Shown here piece by piece: positions 50,948 through 59,017 of a stretch of DNA of 64,000 nucleotides (within the stretch, counting starts at the first letter, position 1; every line of letters begins with the position of its first letter). The notes below the pieces were generated by a model. The model saw nothing but the letters and a program-made list of their open reading frames with translations. It was not told the DNA's origin and did not search any database. This stretch comes from Roseiarcus sp963732155 (GTDB lineage Bacteria > Pseudomonadota > Alphaproteobacteria > Rhizobiales > Beijerinckiaceae): positions 372,001 to 436,000 of the forward strand of contig CAVSYB010000015.1 in the NCBI GenBank assembly GCA_963732155.1, read 5' to 3'. The position numbers and the translations under genes are program-made.

Positions 50948-51408
50948 TCAAGGCGCTCATCAAACGCTTTCCGCACGCGCGGGGCTTGCAATTGCCGGCC
51001 TATCAAAGCGAAGATGCGGCCGGATTGGACCTTGTCGCCGCCCTGGAGGCCAACGCCGGCGTCGTCCTCGAGCCCGGCGGAAGAGCGCTGATCCCGACGG
51101 GTTTTGCGATCGAATTGCCCAAGGGCTACGAAGCCCAAGTCAGATCCCGCTCGGGGTTGGCTCTCAACTTCGGCGTCGCCGTCCTCAACAGTCCCGGAAC
51201 GATCGACGCCGACTACCGCGGCGAAATCGGGGTCATATTGGTGAATCTCGGAAGCCATCCCTTCGAGATCAAACGGGGAGCGCGGATCGCGCAGCTCGTC
51301 GTCTCTGCGGTCGCGCGGGTCGCGTTCGAAGAGAGCGGCGCCTTGGAGGAAAGCGCGCGGGGCGCCGGCGGATTTGGCTCGACCGGCGCCGGCGGCATGG
51401 AGGAGTGA
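50944..51408 (+). CDS. dut: dUTP diphosphatase
   Basis: 154 residues from ATG 50944, which overlaps the expected coaBC stop (ATGA). All five trimeric dUTPase motifs are visible: DAAGLDLVA, SRSGLALNFGV, GTIDADYRGEI with the catalytic Asp, RGARIAQLVV, and RGAGGFGSTG. It cleaves dUTP to dUMP and pyrophosphate. In the given sequence it is also in frame with coaBC, but this is probably an accident of the +1 shift at 50876. Confidence 0.94.
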   Translation: MIKALIKRFPHARGLQLPAYQSEDAAGLDLVAALEANAGVVLEPGGRALIPTGFAIELPKGYEAQVRSRSGLALNFGVAVLNSPGTIDADYRGEIGVILVNLGSHPFEIKRGARIAQLVVSAVARVAFEESGALEESARGAGGFGSTGAGGMEE

Positions 51409-51409
51409 A

Positions 51410-51862
51410 ATGAATTTCTTGTCCAAGCGCAGTTTGCTTGGGATCGCCGCCGTGGTCGACGTGGCCCTCCACGCCCGTCCGGCGCCCGTCGCCGCCAAGG
51501 CGCTCGCCGCGCGGCATCGCCTGCCGCCCCGTCATCTCGAAACCCTGCTGCAGAGCCTCGTGCAGGCCAACATTCTCAAGGGGGTGCGCGGACCGCGCGG
51601 CGGCTATGAACTGGCCCGCGAGCGACGCAGGATCACGGTCGGGGAGATCGTGCGGACCGTCGTCGCGTTGAGCGCCGCCGACCCCGAGGAAATCGGCGCG
51701 TCGTCGAAGCTCGTCAAGAAGGTCATCGAGCCCAGCGTCCGAAAGGCGGGGGAATCGTTCCTGGCCAATCTCGAGGCGATCACCATCGAGGATCTGTGCG
51801 CCGCCGCCGTCGCCGCGCGAATCCTCGACGAGGATCAGACCGAGGGCGATTTTGCGATTTGA
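51410..51862 (+). CDS. Rrf2-family transcriptional regulator
   Basis: 150 residues from ATG 51410, one base after dut and with GGAGG upstream. An N-terminal winged helix (LLGIAAVVDVALHARPAPV, then LPPRHLETLLQSLVQANIL, GPRGGYELA wing) identifies Rrf2. No CX(5)CX(5)C Fe-S ligands are present, so it is unlike IscR/NsrR and closer to CymR-type cysteine regulators. It lies just upstream of cysK, which it may control. An imperfect palindrome sits between the two. Confidence 0.88.
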   Translation: MNFLSKRSLLGIAAVVDVALHARPAPVAAKALAARHRLPPRHLETLLQSLVQANILKGVRGPRGGYELARERRRITVGEIVRTVVALSAADPEEIGASSKLVKKVIEPSVRKAGESFLANLEAITIEDLCAAAVAARILDEDQTEGDFAI

Positions 51863-51884
51863 GAACGTGCTTAGGCCGGTTCCA

Positions 51885-51903
51885 TATAGACAGTCTGTGC
51901 ATA
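51885..51903. promoter_or_regulatory. Imperfect palindrome between rrf2 and cysK, candidate operator
   Basis: TATAGACAG-T-CTGTGCATA: 9-base arms around one centre base, 7 of 9 paired. It is 64 bases before the cysK start and 22 bases after the Rrf2 stop, in a visibly AT-rich 100-base gap. Size and symmetry fit an Rrf2 dimer site. Confidence 0.4.
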
Positions 51904-51966
51904 GCTGATAGCATCCGCGCAACCCGCCGCCTGCTTCAGGGCCGGCGGCGCAACGGAGGATCGTTC

Positions 51967-52956
51967 ATGGCCGATGCGGCTTCCACAAGCCTCAAGACGG
52001 AAAGGCGCGCTCCGGGCAGAGGCAAGATCTACGATTCGATCACCCAGACGATCGGCGACACGCCGATCGTCCGTCTCGATCGGATCGCCAGGGAGAAAGG
52101 CGTCGCGGCGCATCTTCTGGCCAAGCTCGAATTCTTCAATCCGATCGGCAGCGTGAAGGACCGCATCGGCGTTTCGATGATCGACGCGCTGGAGGCGCAG
52201 GGCAAGATCGCCGCCGGCCGCGGCGTGCTGGTCGAACCGACCTCGGGCAATACCGGAATCGCGCTGGCCTTCGTCGCCGCGGCGCGCGGCTACAAGCTGA
52301 TCCTGGTGATGCCGGAGTCGATGTCGATCGAGCGGCGCAAGATGCTGGCGCTGCTGGGCGCCGAACTGGTGCTGACGCCGGCGCCGCTCGGCATGAAAGG
52401 GGCGATCGCCAAGGCGCAGGAAATCGTCGCCGCGACGCCGGGCGCGGTGATCCCGCAGCAATTCGAGAACCCCGCCAATCCCGAAATCCATCGCCGCACC
52501 ACCGCCGAGGAAATCTGGAACGACACGCATGGCGAGGTCGACGCGATCGTCTCGGGCGTCGGCACCGGCGGAACCATCACCGGCGTCGGCGAAGTCCTGA
52601 AACCGCGCCGGCCGGGCCTCAAGATGATCGCCGTGGAGCCGGAAGATTCGCCGGTGCTGTCGGGCGGTCCGCCCGGGCCGCACAAGATTCAGGGCATCGG
52701 CGCCGGCTTCGTGCCGGCCATTCTCGACCGCGCGGTCATCGACGAGATCGTCACGGTCGGCAACCAGACCGCCTTCGACACGGCGCGGCTGGTCGCCCGG
52801 CTCGAAGGCGTGCCGGTCGGCATTTCGTCGGGCGCCGCGATCGCCGCGGCGATCGACGTCGGCCGCCGCCCGGAATTCGCCGGCAAGAATATCGTCATCA
52901 TCATCCCTTCGTTCGCCGAACGCTACCTGTCGACGGCGCTGTTCGAAGGCTTGTGA
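51967..52956 (+). CDS. cysK: Cysteine synthase A (O-acetylserine sulfhydrylase)
   Basis: 329 residues from ATG 51967 with GGAGGA 6 bases upstream. The N-terminus has about 20 extra polar residues before KIYDSITQTIGDTPIVRL. The PLP Lys is in NPIGSVKDRIG, the substrate loop is PTSGNTGIALA, and PLP phosphate binds GTGGTITGVG. It makes cysteine from O-acetylserine and sulfide. The preceding Rrf2 gene suggests cysteine-responsive control. It converges on the epimerase gene with a small GCGCG/CGCGC stem between. Confidence 0.96.
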   Translation: MADAASTSLKTERRAPGRGKIYDSITQTIGDTPIVRLDRIAREKGVAAHLLAKLEFFNPIGSVKDRIGVSMIDALEAQGKIAAGRGVLVEPTSGNTGIALAFVAAARGYKLILVMPESMSIERRKMLALLGAELVLTPAPLGMKGAIAKAQEIVAATPGAVIPQQFENPANPEIHRRTTAEEIWNDTHGEVDAIVSGVGTGGTITGVGEVLKPRRPGLKMIAVEPEDSPVLSGGPPGPHKIQGIGAGFVPAILDRAVIDEIVTVGNQTAFDTARLVARLEGVPVGISSGAAIAAAIDVGRRPEFAGKNIVIIIPSFAERYLSTALFEGL

Positions 52957-52980
52957 CGATCCGGCGCGACGGCCGCGCGC

Positions 52981-54213
52981 TCACCCCGCCCGTGTGATCG
53001 CGCGCGTCAGACTGCCGTCGGCCGGATAGAGCGGGATGAGGCAGGCCTGCAAGGCGTGGTAGATGTCGGGCTTGCCGACGAAGTAGCGCTCGACCGGGGC
53101 GAGCGAGTCGTCGAGCTGCGCGCGCCAGCCGCCGTCGCGGCGATCGATGAAATGGCGCGCCGCAAAGCTCCACAGCCGCCGGTACCAATCCTCGTAAAGG
53201 GCGTCGCCGTGGTGCGCCGCAAGGAACGTCGCCGCGCCGATCCCCTCGCAGCACGGCCACCACAGCCGGTCGCGGATCAACGGGCGCCCGCTCCAGTCGA
53301 GCGTGTAGTAGAAGCCGCCGCGCGCCGCGTCCCAGCCGGGGCCGATCGCCTGGGCGAACAGCGACCTGGCGGCGCCCGGCAGCCATTCGACGCGCCGCCC
53401 GCCGAGCGCCCATAGCTGCAAGGCGAGGCGCGCCCATTCGAGCCAGTGTCCCGGCGTCGTCCCATACGGGCGAAACATGTCGGAGCCCTTGTATTCCCGG
53501 TCGATCGTCCAGTCGGCGCGATAATGCTCGGGCACCCGCCAGTCGTTCGATCCGGCCATGCGGCGCAGGATGAGGTCGGCGATGCTCTCGGCGCGCTCGA
53601 GGTAGAGCCGATCGCCCGTCGCCTCGAACGCCGCCATCAGCGCCTCGGTCAGATGCATGTTGGAGTTCTGGCCGCGATAGGCCGAGATCGGCGACCAGTC
53701 GGCGGAAAATTCCTCGGCGCTGGCGCCATGCGCCGGCTCCCAGAAGCGCCGGTCGAGAATCTCGCTGATGTCCGCCAGCAGACGGTCCGCCGAGGGATGG
53801 CCGGCGATCCTGGCGCTGGAGGCGGCGAGCAGCACGAAGGCGTGGCCGTAGGCGAGCTTGTCGGTCTCGCGCGGACCGTCGTCGTCGAACGACCAGAAAT
53901 AGCCGCCGTTGCTGGCGTCGCGATGGCGCTCGAGGATCGCCCGCATGCCGTGATCGACGAAATCGCCGGCCCCGGGCCGCCCGCTGAGATGGCCGATCGC
54001 GAAGCAATGGACCATCCGCGTGGTGGCGTGCAGCGGCCGCGTCCGCTCGCCGGCGATCACGCGGCCGGCGTTGTCGAGCGCGTGGAAGCCGCCGGCCGGA
54101 TCGAGGGATTGGTCCTCGAAGAACGCAAACAGGCTGTCGGCCTCGCCGAGCAGCCAGCGGCGATGGCCGGCGTTTTGCCGCCACGCCGGAGATTCGTCGG
54201 ACAGCCCGCTCAT
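52981..54213 (-). CDS. AGE-family sugar epimerase/isomerase
   Basis: 410 residues from ATG 54213 with GGGAGGA about 9 bases upstream. The (alpha/alpha)6 barrel family shows RMVHCFAIGHL, NGGYFWSFDDDG, QNSNMHLTEALMAAFEATGD (20 residues), TPGHWLEWARL and HALQACLIPLYP near the end. The conserved His residues of the N-acylglucosamine 2-epimerase/YihS/mannose isomerase group are kept. The SFDDDGP region favours aldose-ketose isomerase relatives over GlcNAc epimerases. Substrate undecided. Confidence 0.88.
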   Translation of the reverse strand: MSGLSDESPAWRQNAGHRRWLLGEADSLFAFFEDQSLDPAGGFHALDNAGRVIAGERTRPLHATTRMVHCFAIGHLSGRPGAGDFVDHGMRAILERHRDASNGGYFWSFDDDGPRETDKLAYGHAFVLLAASSARIAGHPSADRLLADISEILDRRFWEPAHGASAEEFSADWSPISAYRGQNSNMHLTEALMAAFEATGDRLYLERAESIADLILRRMAGSNDWRVPEHYRADWTIDREYKGSDMFRPYGTTPGHWLEWARLALQLWALGGRRVEWLPGAARSLFAQAIGPGWDAARGGFYYTLDWSGRPLIRDRLWWPCCEGIGAATFLAAHHGDALYEDWYRRLWSFAARHFIDRRDGGWRAQLDDSLAPVERYFVGKPDIYHALQACLIPLYPADGSLTRAITRAG

Positions 54214-54596
54214 CGCGTCATTCCTCCCATCGGCGCCCCGACGATTGGCAAAAACCTCGCAGGACCCGGTTTTCGCACGATCCGGCGCCAGCGCGCGAAA
54301 AATTTCCCTTTGTCGTCAATCCACGAAAATTTGGATTTCCAAGCTTTTCCAAAACTATTTTTGGCGGAAATGTGGAATATCAGAAGCTTACGACCGAAAA
54401 AATTTGGAAATCGCGTTTTTTCAAGTTTTGGTCCCATTTTCCTGAAAGCGAATGTAGCATTCCGGTCGACCGCGGCGCCCTGGGTTGGCGAATATCGAAG
54501 GCGAAGCAGGGGGAGGATATCACCGCTCCAGATTTTCAGGAAGACAATGTCGTCGACCGTCGGTAGCAGACGATGTGACCGGTTCAGGCTGCGCAT
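54210..54596 (-). CDS. Possible small basic ORF overlapping the epimerase start
   Basis: 128 codons open from ATG 54596 to a TGA whose last bases overlap the epimerase ATG (ATGA). The predicted product is very basic and Phe/Trp-rich in the middle (FRKMGPKLEKTRFPNFFGRK). No ribosome-binding site and no family recognised; the AT-rich DNA would normally produce stop codons, which makes the open frame noteworthy. The opposite strand is also open here, so chance is possible. Confidence 0.25.
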   Translation of the reverse strand: MRSLNRSHRLLPTVDDIVFLKIWSGDILPLLRLRYSPTQGAAVDRNATFAFRKMGPKLEKTRFPNFFGRKLLIFHISAKNSFGKAWKSKFSWIDDKGKFFARWRRIVRKPGPARFLPIVGAPMGGMTR

Positions 54597-54700
54597 GATC
54601 CGGCAGAGGCGGGCCGCCGCCTTGCCGCTGGCGACCGCGCCAGGCGCGCCGGCCTGCGCGGATCCCCTCGGCGGCGGCCCTCCGACGTGACGGGGCGTCC
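54214..54700. other. AT-rich, repeat-bearing intergenic island
   Basis: The stretch 54299-54460 is far richer in A+T than anything nearby. It contains two direct copies of AAAATTTGGA (54326-54335 and 54399-54408), a perfect TTGGA-TT-TCCAA palindrome (54331-54342), two AAGCTT sites (54341, 54384), a CCAAAA/TTTTGG stem (54349-54364) and repeated GGAAA/TTTCC. It lies between the 3' end of the beta-lactamase gene and the 5' end of the epimerase gene. It may hold the epimerase promoter or a small RNA. Confidence 0.5.
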
Positions 54701-55612
54701 TCAGAACGTCGCGGCGATGATCGCGCCGATCTCCTTGTGCACGGCGTTGCGCGCGTCGACCGGGGCCGACGAGCCGGTGTAATAGACGGCGGCGAGCAGG
54801 GGCGCGCGATCGGGCGGCCGCAGGATCGCGAGCGTGTTGGCCGTTCCGTTGTCGCCGCTGCCGGTCTTGTCGCCGATCCGCCAGGACGGCGGCAGGCCGG
54901 CGCGCAGCCGGTGGTCGCCGACCTTGTCCTCGATCAGCCAGGCCTCGAGCTGGCGGCGCGAGGATTCGGAAAGCCGGTCGCCGAGCAGCACGGCCTGCAT
55001 GTCGCGCGCCATCGCCAGCGGCGACGTCGTATCGCGTTCGTCGCCGACGATCGCGGTGTTCAGCGCCGGCTCGTTGCGGTCGAGACGCGTCACGGGGTCG
55101 CCGAGCGTGCGCGCATAGCGGGTGAAGCCGGCCGGGCCGCCGATCGCCTGCAGCAGCAGGTTGCCGGCGGTGTTGTCGCTCCAGTCGATCGCCGCCGCGC
55201 AGAGAGCGCCCAGATTCATGCCGCCCTCGGCGACATGGGCCTTGGTCACCGGCGCGTAGTCGGCGAGGTCGCCGGGCCCATAGGGAATTTTGCGGTCGAG
55301 CCGTTCCTCGCCCGCGTCGACCCTTGCGAGCACGGCGGCGGCGGCGAGCAGCTTGAACGTGCTGCACATCGCAAACCGCTCGTCGGCGCGGTGCGCCAGC
55401 GCCAGGCCGCCCATGGCGTCGAGCACGGCGACCCCGAGCCGGCCGCCCTCCCGCGTCTCGATCGCGGCGATCCGCCGCCTGGCCGATTCCGCCGGGTCCG
55501 CGAGGGCCGCGCCGGCGGCGAGCGCCCGAACGGGGGCCAGAATCGCGGTCAGACCGGCGAGGAAGGCGCGGCGATCGCCGACGATCGGCGCCTTCCGCGC
55601 GCTGTCCCGCAT
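54701..55612 (-). CDS. Class A beta-lactamase, Tat-type signal
   Basis: 303 residues from ATG 55612; a GTG at 55630, overlapping the stop of the upstream DUF3303 gene as GTGA, would add six residues. A twin-arginine signal is likely (GDRRAFLAGLTAILAPV). Active-site elements: CSTFK with S84/K87 (Ambler S70/K73), WSDN with S145 (S130), E181 in RLDRNEPALN (E166), and DKTGSGDNGT with K249 (K234). The catalytic set is complete, so it should hydrolyse beta-lactams in the periplasm. No LysR/AmpR regulator is adjacent. Confidence 0.94.
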   Translation of the reverse strand: MRDSARKAPIVGDRRAFLAGLTAILAPVRALAAGAALADPAESARRRIAAIETREGGRLGVAVLDAMGGLALAHRADERFAMCSTFKLLAAAAVLARVDAGEERLDRKIPYGPGDLADYAPVTKAHVAEGGMNLGALCAAAIDWSDNTAGNLLLQAIGGPAGFTRYARTLGDPVTRLDRNEPALNTAIVGDERDTTSPLAMARDMQAVLLGDRLSESSRRQLEAWLIEDKVGDHRLRAGLPPSWRIGDKTGSGDNGTANTLAILRPPDRAPLLAAVYYTGSSAPVDARNAVHKEIGAIIAATF

Positions 55613-55626
55613 GGATTTTCGCGGCG

Positions 55627-55941
55627 TCACGATTTCGCCGCCGCGCAATCGCGGCGTGAGTCCTTTGGCGGCGCGTCGAGACAGGGCGCGACCGTCTCCC
55701 TTGTCTCCCGGCTCGGCGCCGCGGGCGCGATTTGGAAGATCGCGCCCGACCCTCGCCATGGCGTGATCCGTGGCTGGAACAGCCGCGGGCCGGCGCCGCG
55801 CATCGATTGGAAGCCGCGGGCGAAGTTCGGCTCGACCCGGCTGTCGCGATATTCCAGGCCCTCCGGCGGCGGGCGCCCGGCGTCGCCGAGCCGCCGATGG
55901 ACCGGCGCCCTGTCGCTGTCGCGAAATCGCTCGACGGTCAT
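55627..55941 (-). CDS. DUF3303 family protein
   Basis: 104 residues. The start TVERFRDSDRAPVHRRLGDA follows the family pattern (LFMVIERFRDxDxxPVYRR), then GRPPPEGLEYRDSRVEPNFARGFQSM (core PPEGLEY) and, more weakly, FQIAPAAPSRETRE where EIVPV is usual. Three codons before this ATG still read RLF in frame, so an unusual earlier start is conceivable. Function unknown; members are stand-alone alpha/beta-barrel-like small proteins. Its stop overlaps a possible GTG start of the beta-lactamase. Confidence 0.6.
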   Translation of the reverse strand: MTVERFRDSDRAPVHRRLGDAGRPPPEGLEYRDSRVEPNFARGFQSMRGAGPRLFQPRITPWRGSGAIFQIAPAAPSRETRETVAPCLDAPPKDSRRDCAAAKS

Positions 55942-56063
55942 GAACAGCCTGTCGGTTCCCGCCCGGCGTCGCGCCGGCTATCGACGATATGCCAATTTCC
56001 AGAGAGAAGGCAGACCGTGAGATGATATTGTGCGACTGAAATCCGGCGTTCGGAGTTCTCGGC

Positions 56064-56753
56064 ATGACGGTCATTCGGCTGTGCGCCCTTGTCATCGGCC
56101 TGGCGGCGTCGGCGACATCAGCTTCGGCGCAAACCCCCGCGGCGATCGTCGAGGAGGTCACCGGCGCGCCGCCCGGCGTCGAATTCATGGACTATGTGGA
56201 GCCCGGCCGGATCATCCGGCTCGGCCCCGGGGATTCGATCGTGCTGAGCTATCTGAATTCGTGCTGGCGCGAGGTGATCCGCGGCGGCGCGGTGAGGGTC
56301 GGCGTCGACGAAAGCGAGGCGCTCACCGGACGGATCGAGCGGACCAAGGTCGACTGCGAGGCGGGCAAGATGTTGCATGCCGCGGGGCAGACCAATGATT
56401 CGGCGAGCCTGATCATTCGCGGCGGCGAGCGGCCGCTCACCATCCGGCCGGCGCCGGCGCCCGAATTCACGCTCTACGGCCTCAGCCCGCTCATCCAATT
56501 GAAAGGCGCCGGCAAATTGGTTATTGCGCGCCTCGACAGGAAAGGCGAGTATTTCGCGCTGACCGTCGATCCGAAGCGACTGCTGCGCGGCGGATTTCTG
56601 GACCTCGCGGCCGACGGCAAATCGCTCACCGCCGGCGGCGTCTATGGCGTCCGCTGGAACCGGCGGCTGATTGTTTTCAGGGTCGACGCCAACGCCAAGC
56701 CCGGCCAACCGCCGATCGTCGGACGCTTGTTGAGACTGGACCCGGCAAGCTGA
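56064..56753 (+). CDS. Secreted FecR-like domain protein
   Basis: 229 residues from ATG 56064 with GGAG 8 bases upstream. Sec signal peptide ends ATSASAQ (about residue 23). The following domain has RIIRLGPGDSIVLSYLNSCW, resembling a FecR/SLH-type beta domain with RLGPGDSI; two Cys (NSCWRE, VDCEAG) may pair. It is 21 bases upstream of a CHASE2 adenylate cyclase gene. FecR-CHASE2-cyclase pairs recur in bacteria, so it is probably the periplasmic partner or ligand sensor of that cyclase. Confidence 0.7.
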   Translation: MTVIRLCALVIGLAASATSASAQTPAAIVEEVTGAPPGVEFMDYVEPGRIIRLGPGDSIVLSYLNSCWREVIRGGAVRVGVDESEALTGRIERTKVDCEAGKMLHAAGQTNDSASLIIRGGERPLTIRPAPAPEFTLYGLSPLIQLKGAGKLVIARLDRKGEYFALTVDPKRLLRGGFLDLAADGKSLTAGGVYGVRWNRRLIVFRVDANAKPGQPPIVGRLLRLDPAS

Positions 56754-56774
56754 GCGGCCCCTCCGGAACGGCGG

Positions 56775-58916
56775 ATGACTGGCGCACGCGGTTGGACGTT
56801 GCTGGCGATCGTCGCGATAGCGCTGGGCGCCGGCGCGCTGGCGGCGTCGCCGGCTTTCGACGCCCTGCGCGGCCTTTCGCTGGACGGCCTGACCGCGCTG
56901 CGCTGGCGCCTCATCGGCAACCCGCAAGACCCTTCCTCTTCGCCCGCGGTGGTCGTCGCGTTCGATCGCGACACCTATCGCGCGCCGCCGCTCGAGGGGA
57001 CGCCGACCCTCACCTGGACGCGCGAAATCGGCCGCGTCGTCACCGCGCTGATCGACGGCGGCGCCAAAGTGGTCGGCTTCGACGTGGTGTTCCCGACCTC
57101 GATCGAGGAATCGCAGATTTCCTTCAACGACGAGACGATCGGCGCGCGGATGCGCGGCTTCGACCGCGACTTCCTGCGCGCGCTGGCGCTCGGCGCGCGA
57201 GCCGGCAAGGTCGTGCTCGGCGAGGTCCAGCACGGCGACGACCTCATCCTGCCTTCGTCAGGACAGCGGGCGGCGGTCGGCCAGCAACGCAACATCCGCT
57301 CGCTCAACGTCTACGACGAAGCCGACGGCGTCGTGCGGCGCGTGCCGTTGATGCTCGCGGCGGGCGAGGCGAGCGTGCCTTCGATGTCGCTGGAGCTGGC
57401 GGCGCGCGCGCTGGGCGCCGCGCCGCAGACCGGCGCCGACCACGGCGTGACGCTCGCCGGCTATCATGTTCCGACCGCCGTCCCGAACGCCATGACGCTG
57501 AATTTCGACGGCGGCTCGAACGACATTCCGACCTATTCGTTCGCCGATCTGCGCGAATGCCTGGAGAAGGGCGATGCGGAGTTCTTCCGTCGAAATTTCG
57601 CGGGCAAGGTCGTGCTGTTCGGTTCGGAACTCGGCTTTGAAGACGGCAAGCTGACCTCGAAGCGCTTCGCGACCGCGCCGGCCGCGCCGCCGGCGGAGCG
57701 TTGCGCGCGGCCGGCGATCGCCGCGCCGGAGCCGAGCAACCTGATCGACGGCGTCTATGTCCACGCCACCGCGGTCAACAACCTGGTGCGCCGCGACGCG
57801 ATCGCCGAGCTCGGCCCGATCCCGCGATGGCTCATTGCGACGGCGGGCGGCGGCGTGGCGACGCTCGCCGCCTTCCTGCTGACACCCGCCGCGGCGGCGC
57901 TGGCGTTCGTGCTGCTGGCGCTGGCGTGGACCGCCGTCGCCACGGCGGCGTTCGCCGACGCGCTCGCCCTTCCCCTGCTCGAGCCGCTCGCCGCGGGGCT
58001 GATCGCGATCGTCGCGACGACCGGCTTCCGGCTGTTCGTCACCGACCGCGACAAGCGGTTCCTGCGCCGCGCCTTCGAGTTCTATCTCGCGCCGTCAGTG
58101 ATCGAGAAGATGTTGACGGCGAGCCGGCCGCCGACGCTCGGCGGCGAGATTCGCAATGTCACGGTGTTCTTTTCCGACCTTGCCGGATTTTCCGGGATCG
58201 CCGAGGCGATGAAGCCCGCCGAACTGGTCTCGCTGATGAACCGCTACCTCTCGGCGATGACCGACGTCATCGAGGCGCATGGCGGCTTCGTCGACAAATA
58301 TATCGGCGACGCGATCGTGGCGGCGTTCGGCGCGCCGGTCGAAGGAGCCGACGACGCGACGCAGGCGGTGCGCGCCGCCCTCGCCTGCCTCGCGGAGCTG
58401 AACAAGCTGAACGAGGTCACCAGCGGCCCGATCCTCGTTCAGCGCATCGGGCTGAATTCCGGGCAGGCGCTGGTCGGCAACATCGGCTCGCGCCGGCAAT
58501 TCAACTACACCGTGATGGGGGATTCGGTGAATCTCGCCTCGCGGCTCGAAGGCGCCAACAAATATTTCGGCACCGCGATCCTCGCCTCCGAATCGACGAT
58601 GGCGCTGACCGGCGCGGCGTTCGCCTGGCGCGAAATCGACGCGATCCGCGTCAAGGGCCGCAGCCAGCCGGTGCGCGTCTTCGAGCCGCTCGGCGAGGCC
58701 GGCGGGCCGGACGCCGAGCGGCTCAGGCGCGCGGCGGCCTACGGCGAGGGGCTGGCGCTGTGGCGAAAGCGCCACTTTTCCGGCGCGGCGCAGCGCTTCG
58801 CCCTCGGCGCCGGCAGCGATCCGCCGTCCGCGCTGTTCCTGGCGCGGGCGGAGAAGCTGTCGCGCGATCCGCCGCAGGCCGATTGGGAGCCCGTGCAGAC
58901 GCTCGAGGAGAAATAG
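56775..58916 (+). CDS. CHASE2-domain adenylate cyclase
   Basis: 713 residues. TM1 (about 7-25), a large periplasmic CHASE2 domain (35-345, with VVGFDVVFPTSIEES), three closely packed membrane helices (about 350-420), then a class III cyclase domain (about 450-620). Metal Asp residues are in VFFSDLAGFSG and KYIGDAIVAAFG. The K of DKYIGD and the T of NYTVMGD are the adenine-selecting pair, and NLASRLEGANK gives the transition-state Asn/Arg. It makes cAMP from ATP in response to a periplasmic signal, probably with the preceding FecR-like protein. Confidence 0.93.
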   Translation: MTGARGWTLLAIVAIALGAGALAASPAFDALRGLSLDGLTALRWRLIGNPQDPSSSPAVVVAFDRDTYRAPPLEGTPTLTWTREIGRVVTALIDGGAKVVGFDVVFPTSIEESQISFNDETIGARMRGFDRDFLRALALGARAGKVVLGEVQHGDDLILPSSGQRAAVGQQRNIRSLNVYDEADGVVRRVPLMLAAGEASVPSMSLELAARALGAAPQTGADHGVTLAGYHVPTAVPNAMTLNFDGGSNDIPTYSFADLRECLEKGDAEFFRRNFAGKVVLFGSELGFEDGKLTSKRFATAPAAPPAERCARPAIAAPEPSNLIDGVYVHATAVNNLVRRDAIAELGPIPRWLIATAGGGVATLAAFLLTPAAAALAFVLLALAWTAVATAAFADALALPLLEPLAAGLIAIVATTGFRLFVTDRDKRFLRRAFEFYLAPSVIEKMLTASRPPTLGGEIRNVTVFFSDLAGFSGIAEAMKPAELVSLMNRYLSAMTDVIEAHGGFVDKYIGDAIVAAFGAPVEGADDATQAVRAALACLAELNKLNEVTSGPILVQRIGLNSGQALVGNIGSRRQFNYTVMGDSVNLASRLEGANKYFGTAILASESTMALTGAAFAWREIDAIRVKGRSQPVRVFEPLGEAGGPDAERLRRAAAYGEGLALWRKRHFSGAAQRFALGAGSDPPSALFLARAEKLSRDPPQADWEPVQTLEEK

Positions 58917-58992
58917 GCCGTTCGCCAAACGCCGCTTCTGCGACGACCCTTTTGCGCGGCGGGGCGCGATTCGACAATCCCTGGACGAGGCC

Positions 58993-59016
58993 AAATTATT
59001 GTAGTAACAACAATTG
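58993..59016. promoter_or_regulatory. Inverted repeat at the brnT start, candidate BrnA operator
   Basis: AAATTATTGT and ACAACAATTG form 10-base arms, 8 of 10 paired, around a 4-base centre (AGTA). The right arm ends one base before the GTG start of brnT. BrnA antitoxins bind their own promoter, so this position fits autorepression. Confidence 0.5.
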
Positions 59017-59017
59017 C

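Noticed and set aside
49675..51408. True CoaBC-Dut fusion enzyme
   Set aside because: The hidden normal coaBC ending and ATGA overlap with dut show separate genes before a one-base slip; kept only as a finding.
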